Assembly (NCBI GenBank): GCA_026225945.1
Contig: JAMJFZ010001133.1
Coordinates: 9,816,501-9,880,500, forward strand
DNA from: Cricetomys ansorgei
Lineage: Eukaryota > Chordata > Mammalia > Rodentia > Nesomyidae
Reading direction: 5' to 3'
Length of the DNA stretch: 64,000 bases
The translations under genes were made by a program, and so were the position numbers. The notes beneath the pieces are model-generated. The model ran no database searches, was not told the origin of the DNA, and saw only the letters and a program-made list of their open reading frames with translations. This document shows, one piece after another, positions 31,390-42,754 of this stretch (its first letter is position 1; the number at the start of each line of letters is the position of its first letter).

Positions 31390-33270
31390 TACATGGATGA
31401 ATACTAAGAACAATATTTCACTGGCTTCTAAATGAAGTTTATCAAGTCAATTTTTAAATTCAAGCATAAACATGGTGTTTTAATAATTTCTTCAGTTTGA
31501 AAATTTTAGACTTAGAGAAATGTGTCACTGGAATAATGAGGGGGGGAAAAGGCTACCCCAAATCAATAATACAGCTATTTTTCAGGTCCCAAAACAAAAA
31601 GAAGCTTCTAACCATCAACAGAGTACATACTTAAAAGTCCTAACCCTTCTCCCCAACAGTATGACAGACTAAAGCCACATTTGTAGCCCAGTATCCGTTA
31701 TGATCAAAGACAACACATGTAAGGCAGATGCCTAAGGACAACATTTGCATATAACAGGAAATAAAGCTAACATAAAGTTAAGCCTGACTATTAGGATAAC
31801 TGAGCCCTCATTTTCATAGAACAGAGTTCTAGTTAGGAGAAAGAATACACATGCAGTCATGCTAACTCACACTTTTATAGTATGAAGTTATTATTTTAAA
31901 CAAGATATCACAATTTCCTGTTCATTTTGGTACTGCCCTGATTAAGGCTATAATTTTTTTTATCACATAGATCTGAATCCCTATAAAAAATAAAGAAGTA
32001 GTACAATAATAGATACCCTGAGTAATAGGTATCTCACTCAATTTCCCTGTATTTTTTAGCAAGCAGTTCTTAATATGCACACACATTGCTTAGCATACAT
32101 CTAATTAATTACTTCAAATTGTTACATAAATAGTTATTGTAATAAATCACATTTCTCCATCCTTCTAAAAAATTGTTGTTGAACTAAAAGCTCTCTTCTT
32201 TTTGGCAACTAGAATGGCCATGTAGAATCTCACACTAGTGCGTCTCTAGAGACTCCAATTTATAGCTTCTATGAGAATCACTGTGCAAGGGTAAGCAGGA
32301 AGAGTACACCAGCCTGGGCGAGTTTAGTTTACTCACAGTCCTGCCAAGGTTTACTAATTCCCACAGCAAGTCAGTGGGCACGTGTTGATAATTTTGTCCA
32401 TGTTTTAAATATTGCATGTTACATTTTTTTTAAAAATTACATCATAAATATTTTACATACATTTTATTATACAGGCCCTAAGCACAGCCTTTGCATATAT
32501 AATTATGCTTATAGCATATAGTATGACATAAGACCCAGAAAAGCGTCTCTCCATGATGCCAGTGAAAATGTAAGCAAGTGATTGTTTGTATAAAGTGTGG
32601 AAAAATACAAAAAGGGTCTCAAGGTAACTTTTATTTATAGATAACAGAACCAAAAGGAAAACATTAACTTAGGCTACCTAGCCCAAATTCTTCATTATGT
32701 AACATAGGGGCCACCGGCCCTACATAATCCACCAATTCAACAAACAAGATGGTATGAAATCAAGCAGATGCTGTGCCTCGCCCAGTTTACAATAAGATAA
32801 CACTCAACAATGCACAGGGATGACAGATGAGGGACAATGGTTGCCCCTCTTCTACAACTACATTGTACAAAGCCCCCAGGTCCCTCACTCCAAAGGGAAG
32901 GATACCTATGCAACTGTCTATCTTAACTGCTAAAACTTTTACCTTAATGCAGCTGTGCAAGGACCTGCAAAGCTGTAGCTCAAATCTGCAGAGGCAGATG
33001 ATTTAGTGCAAGGTGCTTCTCTGTCTTACTCTCTTTTCATTCACAGTACTCAATATTTTGGAAATAACTAAATTTGTATTGTTTTAATTAGCTTAAAACT
33101 TACAGGCAGTTCTTTACTTTCCGTTAATAGAGTTCAGTACTTGGATATAAACCTTCCTCTCAACCTTTTATTCACCTTTCTTCCCACACTGAATCACCTC
33201 CTGCAACTCAAGAGAAGCCATGTTCCTCCAGACTTTGTTTGAATTTCTACCTGGCATATTACTCCAAATC
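31390..33270. other. Elf2: Intron, repeat-poor
   Basis: About 1.9 kb of AT-rich sequence in which I recognise no repeat, exon or RNA gene. Confidence 0.5.
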
Positions 33271-33272
33271 CC

Positions 33273-33624
33273 CCACATAAGGACGTCCACACTGCAGCCC
33301 CCCCACACACATAAGGCTGTCCACACTACACCCCCGACACATAAGGACATCCAAACTACAGCTCCCCCCACATAAGGACGTCCACACTGCAGCTCCCCCA
33401 CATAAGAACGTCCACACTACAATCCCCCTCCACATAAGGATGTCCACACTGCAGCTCCCCCGCCACGTAAGGACGTCCACACTACAGCTTCCCCCCAGAT
33501 AAGGCTGTCCACCTACAGCTTCCCCCCAGATAAGGCTGTCCACACTACAGCTCCCCCCCCCAGATAAGGCTGTCCACACTACAGCTCCCCCCCCAGATAA
33601 GGAGGTCCACACTGCACCTCCCCT
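33273..33624 (+). repeat. Minisatellite, 11 copies of a ~30-bp unit
   Basis: Tandem units with core 'cacataaggacgtccacact' separated by C-rich spacers of variable length. Copies 1-7 mostly read 'caca/gtaag..cgtcc'; copies 8-11 read 'cagataaggctgtcc'. The array is strongly strand-asymmetric (C-rich on plus), and the minus strand stays open by chance in two frames (WTSL.., SVD..). Confidence 0.97.
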
Positions 33625-33629
33625 CTACT

Positions 33630-34455
33630 TTTCATTAACTGGACGTTTTAATGTCTAATTCCAAAAAAAATGAGAATTGGAGATTGGGGGAAGAGTCATA
33701 ATTATGAAATGTCATATTTCACTAATTCTAAGGTGCAGTTTTTCACATTTTGGCTCTGAATTTGGGATGTGTCTAGTAACTGACAGTCTCTTTCTGTGTC
33801 ATTGGAATCATCTTTTTCCTTCACTGATATAAAAATAATGGTCTTTAGCTACTGATGGCTTCTTACACTAAGTAAAAAAAAAAAATTTAATAGAGTAAAG
33901 TTTTTCTCCAATAATTCTTTCTAGACAATTTTAGTCACGGTACAATTGTAATTCATATAATTCCAGAAAGAAAACTCAATTTAAGGCTCATGTTTTGCCA
34001 TTTCTACAACCAACTCCAAGAAAACAGACAACTGAAAGAAAACATTTTTAAAGGATTTAGAAAAATGTCTGTATTGGAAGAGCAAATAGCAGAAGGAAAA
34101 GGAGAAGAGGTTCAGAGTACAGCACAAGGCACCAGAGGCCTCAGACAATCCTGGAACTTTACCCACAGAAGGGACAACTACCAGGGCAGCGGAAAGGGAC
34201 AACTTGGGTAGCAGACTGCTTCAGCAAAAAAAATACTACTTTATTATTTCTTAAGGAGGAGTCTTTTTCATGCTTTAAATAAAAATGTTATAGATAGATG
34301 AAATAACCTTAATGAAATATAACACCATAAACATTCTTAATAAATGAAAAGCCAACCTACCAGCATTGTCTTCCTCCTGGCTCAATCTGTTTCACCTTCA
34401 GGTAATCCTAGGACTGGGGCTCCTTTTCAGGTCCCCAGTTTCTCATGTCGATCTT
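33630..34455. other. Elf2: Intron, no feature recognised
   Basis: Unique-looking sequence. A 73-codon open frame at 33990-34211 has a coiled-coil-like look but no start or context support. Confidence 0.45.
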
Positions 34456-34458
34456 CTA

Positions 34459-34515
34459 CCTCCCTGTGGCAACAATATTTTCTAATTAAAAGAGTCCATT
34501 TGTGCCACAGGGAGG
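34459..34515. repeat. 13-bp perfect inverted repeat
   Basis: CCTCCCTGTGGCA (34459-34471) and its exact reverse complement (34503-34515) flank a 31-base AT-rich spacer. Confidence 0.9.
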
Positions 34516-34784
34516 ATTTCTGATGGTATAACAGATACAGAAGTTATCACAGCTCACTGTAAAGTCAGATTCATCCTCAGAGTCTTCAGAAATTCGCCTC
34601 TGATATTTCAATAAGGAAATCTGACTTTATTTTTTCAAACTGTGTTCATAAACCTCAACTTTCATTTATTAAAAATAACAGCTGCTTTTTTATTGAATTA
34701 TATAAAAATTCTTATTCTTCTTTCAACTAATCTTTAAATACAATTTTTTTGTTGTTCACTAAAACAGTTTTACGTATGCTTTAC

Positions 34785-34962
34785 ATTTTTAATGACTGTA
34801 CATTTGTGAGTATGTATGTGGCATGCATGTGCCAGGACAAGTGTATGGAAGTCAGAGGCTACCCTTCAAGAGTTCTCTCCCTCCACCATGTGGGTCCCAG
34901 GGATCAAACTCAGGTCATCAGGCTAGTGGTAGCAAGCACTTTTACCCATCATGCCAACCCAT
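34785..34962 (-). repeat. B3-type SINE
   Basis: Antisense: 'caccatgtgggtcccaggg', 'aaactcaggtcatcagg' and 'cacttttaccc'. Confidence 0.85.
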
Positions 34963-34982
34963 AAAAACAGATTTTTAAGGTT

Positions 34983-35145
34983 TTTTTTTTCTTCTTTTTT
35001 TCAAGACAGGGTTTCTCTGTTGTAACTCTGGCTGTCCTGGAACTCACTCTGTAGACCAGGCTGGCCTCAAACTCACAGAGATCTGCCTGCCTCTGCCTCC
35101 CGAGTGCTGGAATTAAAGAAGGCATGGGCCACCACTGCCTGGCTA
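34983..35145 (-). repeat. B1 SINE
   Basis: Full-length antisense B1 of the 'gttgtaactctggctgtcc' subtype. Confidence 0.92.
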
Positions 35146-35354
35146 AATTTTCTTGTTAATTAAGTAAAAGGATAACTTTTATGCGTTGGTGGCTGAATAC
35201 AAGCAGCATCCTGCCACAACCACTCAGAAGAAAGATGCATGAATCTTAGACTACGTCACACCCAGTGTTTACCAGTGAAGACCAAGGTATCTACTTGAGA
35301 TACATTTTAAGATCATCTAGAAGAAAACTAAGTGACAACTACTAAAAGCAGCAC

Positions 35355-35485
35355 TCAGCTGAGCATGGAAGCATAGGCCAGCTGCTCCAGCTGTTTGGGA
35401 GGCTGGGGCAGAAGGACTGCTTGCTTGAGCCCATGGTTTAGGGCCAACCAGGGCAGCATAATCAGACTTATATCAAACAATAAAA
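35355..35485 (+). repeat. Proto-B1 / 7SL monomer
   Basis: Sense: 'ctgtttgggaggctggggc' and 'tgcttgagcccatgg' resemble the ancestral 7SL-derived monomer more than B1. Confidence 0.65.
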
Positions 35486-35884
35486 TTAATGTTTAAATCT
35501 TTAAAAGATTAAAACAAGCCGATACTAAATTTGTGCTATTTACATTTTTTAAAGTAGCAACCATGCTTCATTGATGGTGATCACTCTCTGTTTATTCTTT
35601 ATAATACTTCCCAGTTCTTCCACTGATCTTATATTGCTTTTATTGTAAGAAAAAAATCAAAGTTAGATGTGATAAAAAGTCATTAAAATCAACTGTGGCT
35701 AGGAAATATAGCTCATCTACATGTGACAACATTATAGATTTACTATAATACTTTAAACATGACCATATTCAGGTATTTTTGGATGACTTTCAAAACGTTT
35801 AGGTAATATTAAGTTATTGAACAAAGAAATACTGAAGATTTTATATAAATGACATCATTCTTTCCTTTCCTCCTTTCTTTCCTT

Positions 35885-36003
35885 CATTGTTGGTCTGAAA
35901 CTGAGTCTCCGCTCTATGTAGCCCAGGCTGGTCTCACTCACCATCCTCCTGCCTCAGCTTCCCAAGTACTGAGATTGCAGGCATGTGTCACCACACCTGG
36001 CCA
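35885..36003 (-). repeat. Proto-B1 SINE
   Basis: Antisense: 'tatgtagcccaggctggtct' and 'gagattgcaggcatgtgtca'. Confidence 0.75.
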
Positions 36004-36239
36004 TAAAATGGTTCTTAACTAAAATACTAACTTCAATCTCTATTGGTTGGTTTGTATTTCCTCTCTACCTATTACATGTTCAACACAAAAGGAAATATAC
36101 ACACACAATTCCAAGGTGATTTTTATCCTCACTGTGAAAGAAAAGATCACATGCAAGAATGACATAGAAAGTAACTAAATCCACATCATATAATGGAAGG
36201 TCAGAAAAGTGATTAATGTTGCCATAATAGTTATTCAAA

Positions 36240-36300
36240 ATCTCAGATACCTGCTGAGTCTATGACAGATGAGGAAACAAAGAGGAAGCTTAGTATACTT
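36240..36300 (+). repeat. Possible MIR fragment
   Basis: 'gacagatgaggaaacaaaga' matches the core of the MIR SINE consensus; the rest is too diverged. Confidence 0.4.
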
Positions 36301-36304
36301 TGAA

Positions 36305-37840
36305 AAGTTCTTTTGAAAGGCAGGAAGAAAAAAACCTGGGAGAGTAGAATTTCCATAGGTAAGGCCAGATCGGGAAGGACGTCCTTTTGGATGAGTCAAG
36401 GGCCACTGAGCTTGGCAGAAGCATGGCTTGTGAAATCTAGCAAACACAAGATCTGTAGACTGACTAGTAAATGCAAAGAGCTAAGGAAGAATGATAAGGA
36501 AAACATGCTCACTGAAAGTATGTGTTTGCTTTGATTCTTTTATCTTTTTCACATGGAAATGAAAGGAAAATACAATGGTTGTAAACAATGTTAACTGTTC
36601 TGACAAATGCACCACAGACCTGTCAAACTTGGAGGGATACAGGAAGCTGCTAATAAAGGGAAGACTTGTTCAAGAACTGTGCTCTAAGTATTTCTTTCAT
36701 GAAGTCCTTAATTCTTGAATTCCTGTTTTATGACAGTGAAACGCTCTGAAAAGTTTAAACATTGCCGAGTGATACAGAGAAAAACCAAAGTCAGAAGTAG
36801 CCAAGTGAAGGCAAAGAAAGATACTTAAAAGGCTAAAAGTAAATAGTTAAACTCAATCACCCACTATGCTCTCTTATATTTGCTTTTATAATTCTTCATG
36901 CTTTTCAAAATACAAACATTTCTAAAGCTAACTGCTTAATTCTATGTCATTTTCTTATCTAGCACAAATACTGCAGCCTTTAGGTATCCACCCCATAGGG
37001 ACATTCTTCCATACTTTTCCCTAGGTGATATAACTTATTTCCATAGCTTCGAGTGAGGATAATTCCCAAATTTCTCTATCCTTCTGTTACTGGGCTGCAG
37101 TTACACTCAACAGTTTCTATCTGCCCTTGTTCTTTTCCACCTTACTCTCCATGCAGGAGAGCAGCTGCATCAATAGGGCTCACACCCCTTCAGTCTGGGC
37201 TTGTCCAATGGAGAGACTGGGCAGGTATGAGAGGAGGAGAGTAAGGTTAGAGGACTTAATCCCTGGCTCTGGATGTGGCACTGACATCCGATCAGGTACA
37301 TACTTTGACCAAGGCCCCAGTTTTTCCCAAGGTGATTCCTTTTCCAGGGCAACTACTTCACATTTGAGTAGCTGAGAAGCTGGTCCCTCATCTGAACCCT
37401 GGTGCCAGGAATAGAACAGCTCTGTTGTAGAGTGCTGGAGCGCTCCCCTCCTTCCCTCCTTCACACTATGCTTACTTTCCTTTACAAAAGCTTCCCATAA
37501 ATTAGCCTAATTAGAGCATGCCATCTCCTTTGTGGTAGAACTCTGGTTATTCCTTTATACATCTGTAAATATCTAAATATTCCTTCTTAGATACTTCAGA
37601 ATCAACAAATTCATCTGCTTCTCAAAAGGGTCTTTCCTTCCAACTCTCTACAGGATGTCACTAGCTCTTATTGTCACAAGAGTGACAGTATTCATGAGTA
37701 TGCCCCTCCCTTATCTGTAATGTTTATGTAGCCCTCTGTTCCTACAGCCACTAATTTAATATTTCTCAAGTTACCCTTCAAGTCACAACAGTCAGCCTTC
37801 CTGCCTCTTGTCCTGACAACTTTTATTTAAATTCTGTTAG
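36305..37840. other. Elf2: Intron, no feature recognised
   Basis: Mostly unique. 37050-37460 is more GC-rich and may be an old repeat I cannot assign. Confidence 0.45.
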
Positions 37841-37924
37841 TTTGTTTATGTATGGTACTTGAGATTGAACAGAGGGCCTTGCATATCCTAGGTAGGCGCT
37901 TTACCGCTAGGCTACATCCCAGCC
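37841..37924 (-). repeat. ID-type SINE
   Basis: Antisense: 'gggccttgcatatcctagg' and 'ctaggctacatcccagcc'. Confidence 0.75.
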
Positions 37925-38590
37925 TATATTCAGAATCCAAGATGGCAGGTCCATGTTAGTGCTTCCTCCATAAGAGTCTCTAAGTCTGGCAGCTATTTTA
38001 TGTTTAATTACTATTTCATATATATATATAATGTGAACATTAAAAACTGTATTGTCAAATCTCTGTAGAAAATCTAATGAACTCCCTCTCATCACACCCG
38101 CCTGTCAGCAGGCCTGTTCAGGGGACCTGTGTAGCCCTATGACTTATTTCCAGCCTCCAGAGACAAGCTCACCCTCCACAGTTTCCTACTGCTCCTGAAG
38201 GCTCTTTATAGTTCACTATCTGAAGCATCCTCACGGCAACTTATTATAGCATTAGATGAATACGTCTCTTTTAAAAGTTTTACAATACTTGGTTTTTCCT
38301 ACATTTAGGAGAACATTAGTATCACTCCTAAGCTCTGAGAGGAAAATATAGACTTCTAAAAGAAAGATAAGCAAAATAGAACATAATTACTATGAAAATG
38401 AGGGTCCTCTTATATAAAAGGTCATGAAGGGTGAGAACCCTAGCACTCCCATCTCTTAACAAAAAGGAGAGTATTTCTGACATAGACATGTGTGAGTACA
38501 GAGGAACAAAATAAGAAAAACCTCAATGTGACCACCAGTGCTGATAGAACAAGTTAAGTTAACAATGATTTTAGGTTGATAAAGCATGAA
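37925..38590. other. Elf2: Intron, no feature recognised
   Basis: Unique-looking AT-rich sequence with a short TATA run at about 38018. Confidence 0.5.
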
Positions 38591-38596
38591 TTGTAA

Positions 38597-38765
38597 GTCA
38601 GGTATGGCGATGCACACCTTTATGCCCAGAACCTAGGAGGCAGAAGCAGACAGATCTCTGTGAGTTCGAGGACAGCCTGGTCTACATACCAAGTTCCAGG
38701 ATAACCAGGAACTACAGAGAAACCCTGTCTCAAAAAGCAAAACAAAACAAAACAAAAACAAACAA
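38597..38765 (+). repeat. B1 SINE
   Basis: Sense full-length B1 with an AAAAC/AAAC tail. Confidence 0.9.
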
Positions 38766-38867
38766 AAGAAAACCACACACAGACACACACACAAGAATTA
38801 GAGTTTAAAAGAAGATTAGGAAATATTTCCTAGAATTTTACAAGGAAACCCTCTTCTAAATATATTT

Positions 38868-39055
38868 TTTAATTGTATGTGTTCATGATATGTGTGTGCA
38901 TGTACTCACATGCCATGGTGCACATCTGGAGGTCAAAGGACAACTGTGTGGAGCCACTTCTTTCCTTCCAACTCAACATGGGTCTTGGTGATCAACAGGT
39001 TGCCAGGCTTGCAAGCAAGCCTCAATACCCACTGAGCCATCTCACCAGGCCTCAT
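38868..39055 (-). repeat. B3-type SINE
   Basis: Antisense: 'ctggaggtcaaaggacaac' and 'cccactgagccatctcacc'. Confidence 0.85.
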
Positions 39056-39415
39056 TCTAGATTCTTAATCCCCTCATTCACAAAGTAAAGTTGGAGGTGT
39101 AATATTCCTTATCTTTTTCTTCTCAGTCAGTTTCTTCTTACACATCTACATGTTTAGAATTTCAGTTACAAGCTTTTAATATCACAAGACATGACCCTCC
39201 TAATCCACTACCGAATGGAAACATAAATTAAGCTAAGTCATAGCAAGCCTTATTATCTGTATATGTTCTAAATATAAGTATAATCCAGTTAAAGTGTGTG
39301 GTTCTTTAAAAAGGAAACAAAATCAAGCTCGGATTTGTTGATATAAAAACTATTTGGGGGAACATTGTGGGTACATAAAACAAAAACTAACCTATAGCTA
39401 TTAATAATCCTTGTA
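39056..39415. other. Elf2: Intron, no feature recognised
   Basis: Unique-looking sequence. Confidence 0.5.
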
Positions 39416-39417
39416 TG

Positions 39418-39590
39418 GGGCTGGAGAGATGGTTCAAATGGTTAAGAGCACTTACTGCTCTTCCAGAAGTGTTGAGTTCAATTCCAAGCAACTACATGGT
39501 GACTCAACTATAATCTATAATCAGGTCTGATGCTTCCTTCTGGCATGCAGGGTATTCATATACATAAGTAAATAAATCTTAAAAAGAAAA
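39418..39590 (+). repeat. B2 SINE
   Basis: Full-length sense B2: 'ggggctggagagatggttca' head, B-box 'gagttcaattcc', and an AATAAATCTT tail. Confidence 0.92.
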
Positions 39591-39766
39591 AAGTTTTTTT
39601 TAAATAATAATCTTTGCAAACTCATTAAAATTCATGATCTAGAATGAAACTAAATATGTAAGGTTAAGTTCTGAGATATGTTTCACCATTTTAGAATATT
39701 GTAAGTGATTTGGCTAAAATTTCCTTCTAGTGTTTAAGAAAAATAAATATAAAGAATAGTATTGAG

Positions 39767-39880
39767 AGCTGGACATGGTAGAGCTGCAGGTCATCCCAGC
39801 TCTCAGGAGGCAGAAACAGGACAGTTATACCAAGTTCAAAGTCTGCCAAGGGTCCAGAGAGACCCTCAAAATAAAATGGC
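39767..39880 (+). repeat. Old B1-like SINE
   Basis: Sense: 'gctggacatggtagagctg' and 'gagagaccctcaaaataa'. Confidence 0.6.
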
Positions 39881-39939
39881 ATTAAATATTAAAACAACTT
39901 GTCAAAAACAATTATAAAACTAACTGGTTTGCAGGGGGA

Positions 39940-40105
39940 GGGGGCCGGGGGCGGAGGTACACACCTTTAATCCCAGCATTTGGGAGGCAGACGTAGGTGG
40001 ATCTCTGTGAGTTTGAGGCTAGCCTGGTCTACAGAGTGAGTTCCAGTTCAACCAGAGTTACAACGGAGAAACTCTGTCTCAAAAAACAAAAAAACAACAA
40101 CAACA
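39940..40105 (+). repeat. B1 SINE with G-rich head
   Basis: Sense B1 of the 'gagttacaac' subtype. Its 5' end is preceded by three long G runs (39933-39952). Confidence 0.9.
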
Positions 40106-40124
40106 ACAAAAAGTAACTCTTTTT

Positions 40125-40200
40125 TCTCCATACTAGGCCCAGGCTGGCCTTAAATCCTCAGCCTCCGAGTAGCTGGCTTATATATGTGCAGCGTGCCTAG
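40125..40200 (-). repeat. B1 fragment
   Basis: Antisense: 'cccaggctggccttaaatcc' and 'cctccgagtagctgg'. Confidence 0.6.
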
Positions 40201-40504
40201 CTCCAACCCACCTTTCCACCTTTTCAATACATCAATCACTAACATCTCTGTCCTTGAAAGGTATCATCACCCTCAGGATGCCTTAACTGGGTTACATTCA
40301 TTCCTTATTCAAAATTGTTTTTACATGAATTAAGTTAATGGATAATTTATCATCAATTACACAGCAACATCTGTAACATGTTCTGGGATTCTAGTATACC
40401 AAGTGCCTTATGTATATACTTAAACAAATCTCCCACTATTGTTTTCATTTTTTTTAAGTTTTCAACTTATGCCAAAATCAATAATTTTTGTTTTGTTGTT
40501 TTGT

Positions 40505-40655
40505 TTGTTGTTTTGCCTTTGGAGACAGGGTTACTCTATGTGGCTCTGGATGGCCTGGAACTTGGTATATAGACTAGGCTGGCCTCAAACTCACAGATCT
40601 GCCTGCACCTGCCTCCTGAGTGCTGGGATTAAAAGTAAGCACCTCCATGCCAACC
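40505..40655 (-). repeat. B1 SINE
   Basis: Antisense: 'ggagacagggttactctatg' and 'gctgggattaaaagtaagc'. Confidence 0.85.
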
Positions 40656-40871
40656 TCAAAATTATCTAAAAATTTCAAACAAGTTCTCCTTTCGTGCATT
40701 CAGCTTAGACTATCACATTTTTAGTGTACAATTAGTGTTTTATCTAATTATATATTTTATCTAATTTATATAATTCCATTATACTGGCATAATGGAATCA
40801 TTACAATATCTATTCCAAAATGTCATTGAATTTAGTACTTTTAGTTCTTCTTTTGACTCAAGAAGAAAGCT

Positions 40872-41095
40872 CAAGGCTAAAGAGATGACTTAGTGTGCTG
40901 CTTGCTCTCCCAGAAGACCCAGGTTCAAGTTCCAATACTCACATAGCAGCTCACAACTATCTGTAATGTAGGCATTCATCAGTTCCAGGGCATCCAATGC
41001 CCATTCTGGCCTCTATGAGCACCAGGCACACATATGGTACACAAATATACATGTGGGCAAAACACCCCTATACATAAAATATAATATGCATTTTT
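40872..41095 (+). repeat. B2/B3-family SINE
   Basis: Sense: 'ggctaaagagatgacttag', 'cagcagctcaca'-like body, and a tail of the B3A type. Confidence 0.85.
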
Positions 41096-41384
41096 TAAAA
41101 GAAAAGTTATCCCTGAACCCACACTTCTACCTAAGGCTGGAACTCTCATAAAGAAACTGCAATCATGAAGCCTTAAAGACATGCGTGGGTTGCTCTGAAG
41201 AGCAAGATAGCTCCTAATCTTTAAGCACAATAAAAGAAAGAAATTGGAGAACCTGAGAATAGAAGCTAGCTGTACTTGAGGGTACCACTGGCATCACAGA
41301 GCCAAAAGACACCAAACATTCAAAACTTAATTAAGGAGTTTGCAACATTTGTAGAAATGTATCTAAATATTTAAGAATTTTCCA

Positions 41385-41494
41385 GTCAATGAGATGGCTC
41401 AATATGTAAAGACATTAATAAACAACGGAGTTCCTTCCCTGGGACCCACATGATGGAAGGAGAAAACTGACTCCCACAAGTTGTCCTCTGACCT

Positions 41495-41535
<41 letters not shown>
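41385..41535 (+). repeat. B3-type SINE ending in a (CA)n run
   Basis: Sense: 'tcaatgagatggctcaatat' and 'gttgtcctctgacctgtac', then about 18 CA units (41499-41535). Confidence 0.85.
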
Positions 41536-41538
<3 letters not shown>

Positions 41539-41582
41539 AGACACTTTACTAGGATTGAAAAATGAGAATAAAAATTTTTTAG

Positions 41583-41750
41583 GGTGGTGGTGGCAGCGGC
41601 ACACACCTTTAATCCTAGCACTCAGGAGGCAGAGACAGGCAGATCTCTGTGAGTTGGAGGCCAGCCTGGTCTACAGAATGAGTTCCAGGACAGCCAGAGT
41701 TACAGCAGAGAAACCCTGTCTTGAAAAAACAACAACAATAAAAAAAAAAC
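41583..41750 (+). repeat. B1 SINE
   Basis: Sense full-length B1 ('gccagagttacagcagagaa' subtype) with an A-rich tail. Confidence 0.9.
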
Positions 41751-41754
41751 AGTA

Positions 41755-42325
41755 ATAAAAATTTTAAACAGTAATAAATTATGATTTTTTGTTTATTACT
41801 ATGTAAGTCACTAAAATGATTTAGGGAAAATATTTTCTTCATGGTCATAGCAAAAACAAAAAGATCTCTCTAATCTCCAAATACATATATAGCTAATGAA
41901 ATGCAAACTGATGGAAACACTAAGATGTCTAAGAGACAGAAAAAGAAGAGGAATCTGACAGGCAAAGATGCTTCGAATTGAGGAGAAAAAAAATGATACT
42001 GCTCCAGCAATGATGATTCAAAGAAGGGCTCAATCAGTTATAGAGGGTGAATACTATCAATTTTTAAATTAGAAAATATCACTCTTGTGTACTCACTGAC
42101 TTAAGTAAATAATAACTAGTGAGTATTTATACCCCCCCAAAATAATGCAACTTTAATGACTGTCATATACCAAAGAATTATAATATAGGACTCTGTTGTA
42201 TTTATATAAGCTCTCTTAAGCAAAGACTTTATACCAGTTTCCAACCTATACTAAACAGCATTTTAAAATAGGTTCTTCACTGTAAGATTCCCCAGCAACA
42301 GTAATACTGAAGTTTACAAAATAAG
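41755..42325. other. Elf2: Intron, no feature recognised
   Basis: Unique-looking AT-rich sequence. Confidence 0.5.
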
Positions 42326-42329
42326 TTAT

Positions 42330-42550
42330 GGGGCTAGAGAAATGGCTCAGCAGTCAGAAGCACTGGCTGCTCTTGCAGAGGACCTGGGTTCAATTCCCAG
42401 CACCCACATGGCAGTTTACAACCATCTGTAACTCCAGTTCCAGAAGCTCTGACACCCTCTCCTGGCCACCATGGGCATGCATACACATGGTGCACAGACA
42501 TACATGCAGGCAAAACATCCATATGCAAAAAATAGATTTTTTTTTTTTAA
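42330..42550 (+). repeat. B2/B3-family SINE next to an exon
   Basis: Full-length sense copy ending in 'catatgcaaaaaatag' and a T run, only 37 bp from the acidic exon's donor side. Confidence 0.9.
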
Positions 42551-42586
42551 TGAGAGTTGTAGGTTAACACTTTTTGAGATGTCTAC

Positions 42587-42752
42587 CTGTTTCCGAATTC
42601 TCGGTCTCAACTTCTTGTTCTTCCGCCACATCCTGCATCATGTAAGTTTCATCGTCATACACCAGAACCTGGGCAGCGTAGCCCTGCTCTAATCTCGCAC
42701 TGGGGACTGGCTCCACAATCACTGCTGGATATTCAGGGACCTTGTCATCTCC
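42587..42752 (-). CDS. Elf2: Elf2 exon: acidic N-terminal region of long isoform
   Basis: This 166-bp exon reads GDDKVPEYPAVIVEPVPSAR, LEQGYAAQVLVYDDETYMM and QDVAEEQEVETENSET. This is the highly conserved acidic segment found in NERF-2 and in ELF1/ELF4, thought to carry transactivation function. The acceptor is TTGCTTTTGTAG above 42752. The donor is GAAACAG|GTAGAC at 42585-42586. It enters in phase 0 after ENQE and leaves in phase 1. It is not used in transcripts that start at the CpG island. The intron to the next coding exon is about 33 kb and contains the internal promoter. Confidence 0.95.
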
Positions 42753-42754
42753 CT

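Noticed and set aside
33168..33612. Minus-strand repetitive open frames (77 and 117 codons) that look like a Gly/Trp/Ser repeat protein
   Set aside because: They are translations of the minisatellite; unit length and spacer changes shift the frame, and there is no start context or flanking gene structure.
33990..34211. 73-codon open frame with a coiled-coil look (Leu/Glu/Lys-rich)
   Set aside because: No splice signals in a useful place, no family match I know, and the reverse strand is also open over the same bases. Likely chance.
39933..39955. G-quadruplex at the B1 head
   Set aside because: Only three runs of three or more G; the fourth is GG, so it does not meet the usual rule.
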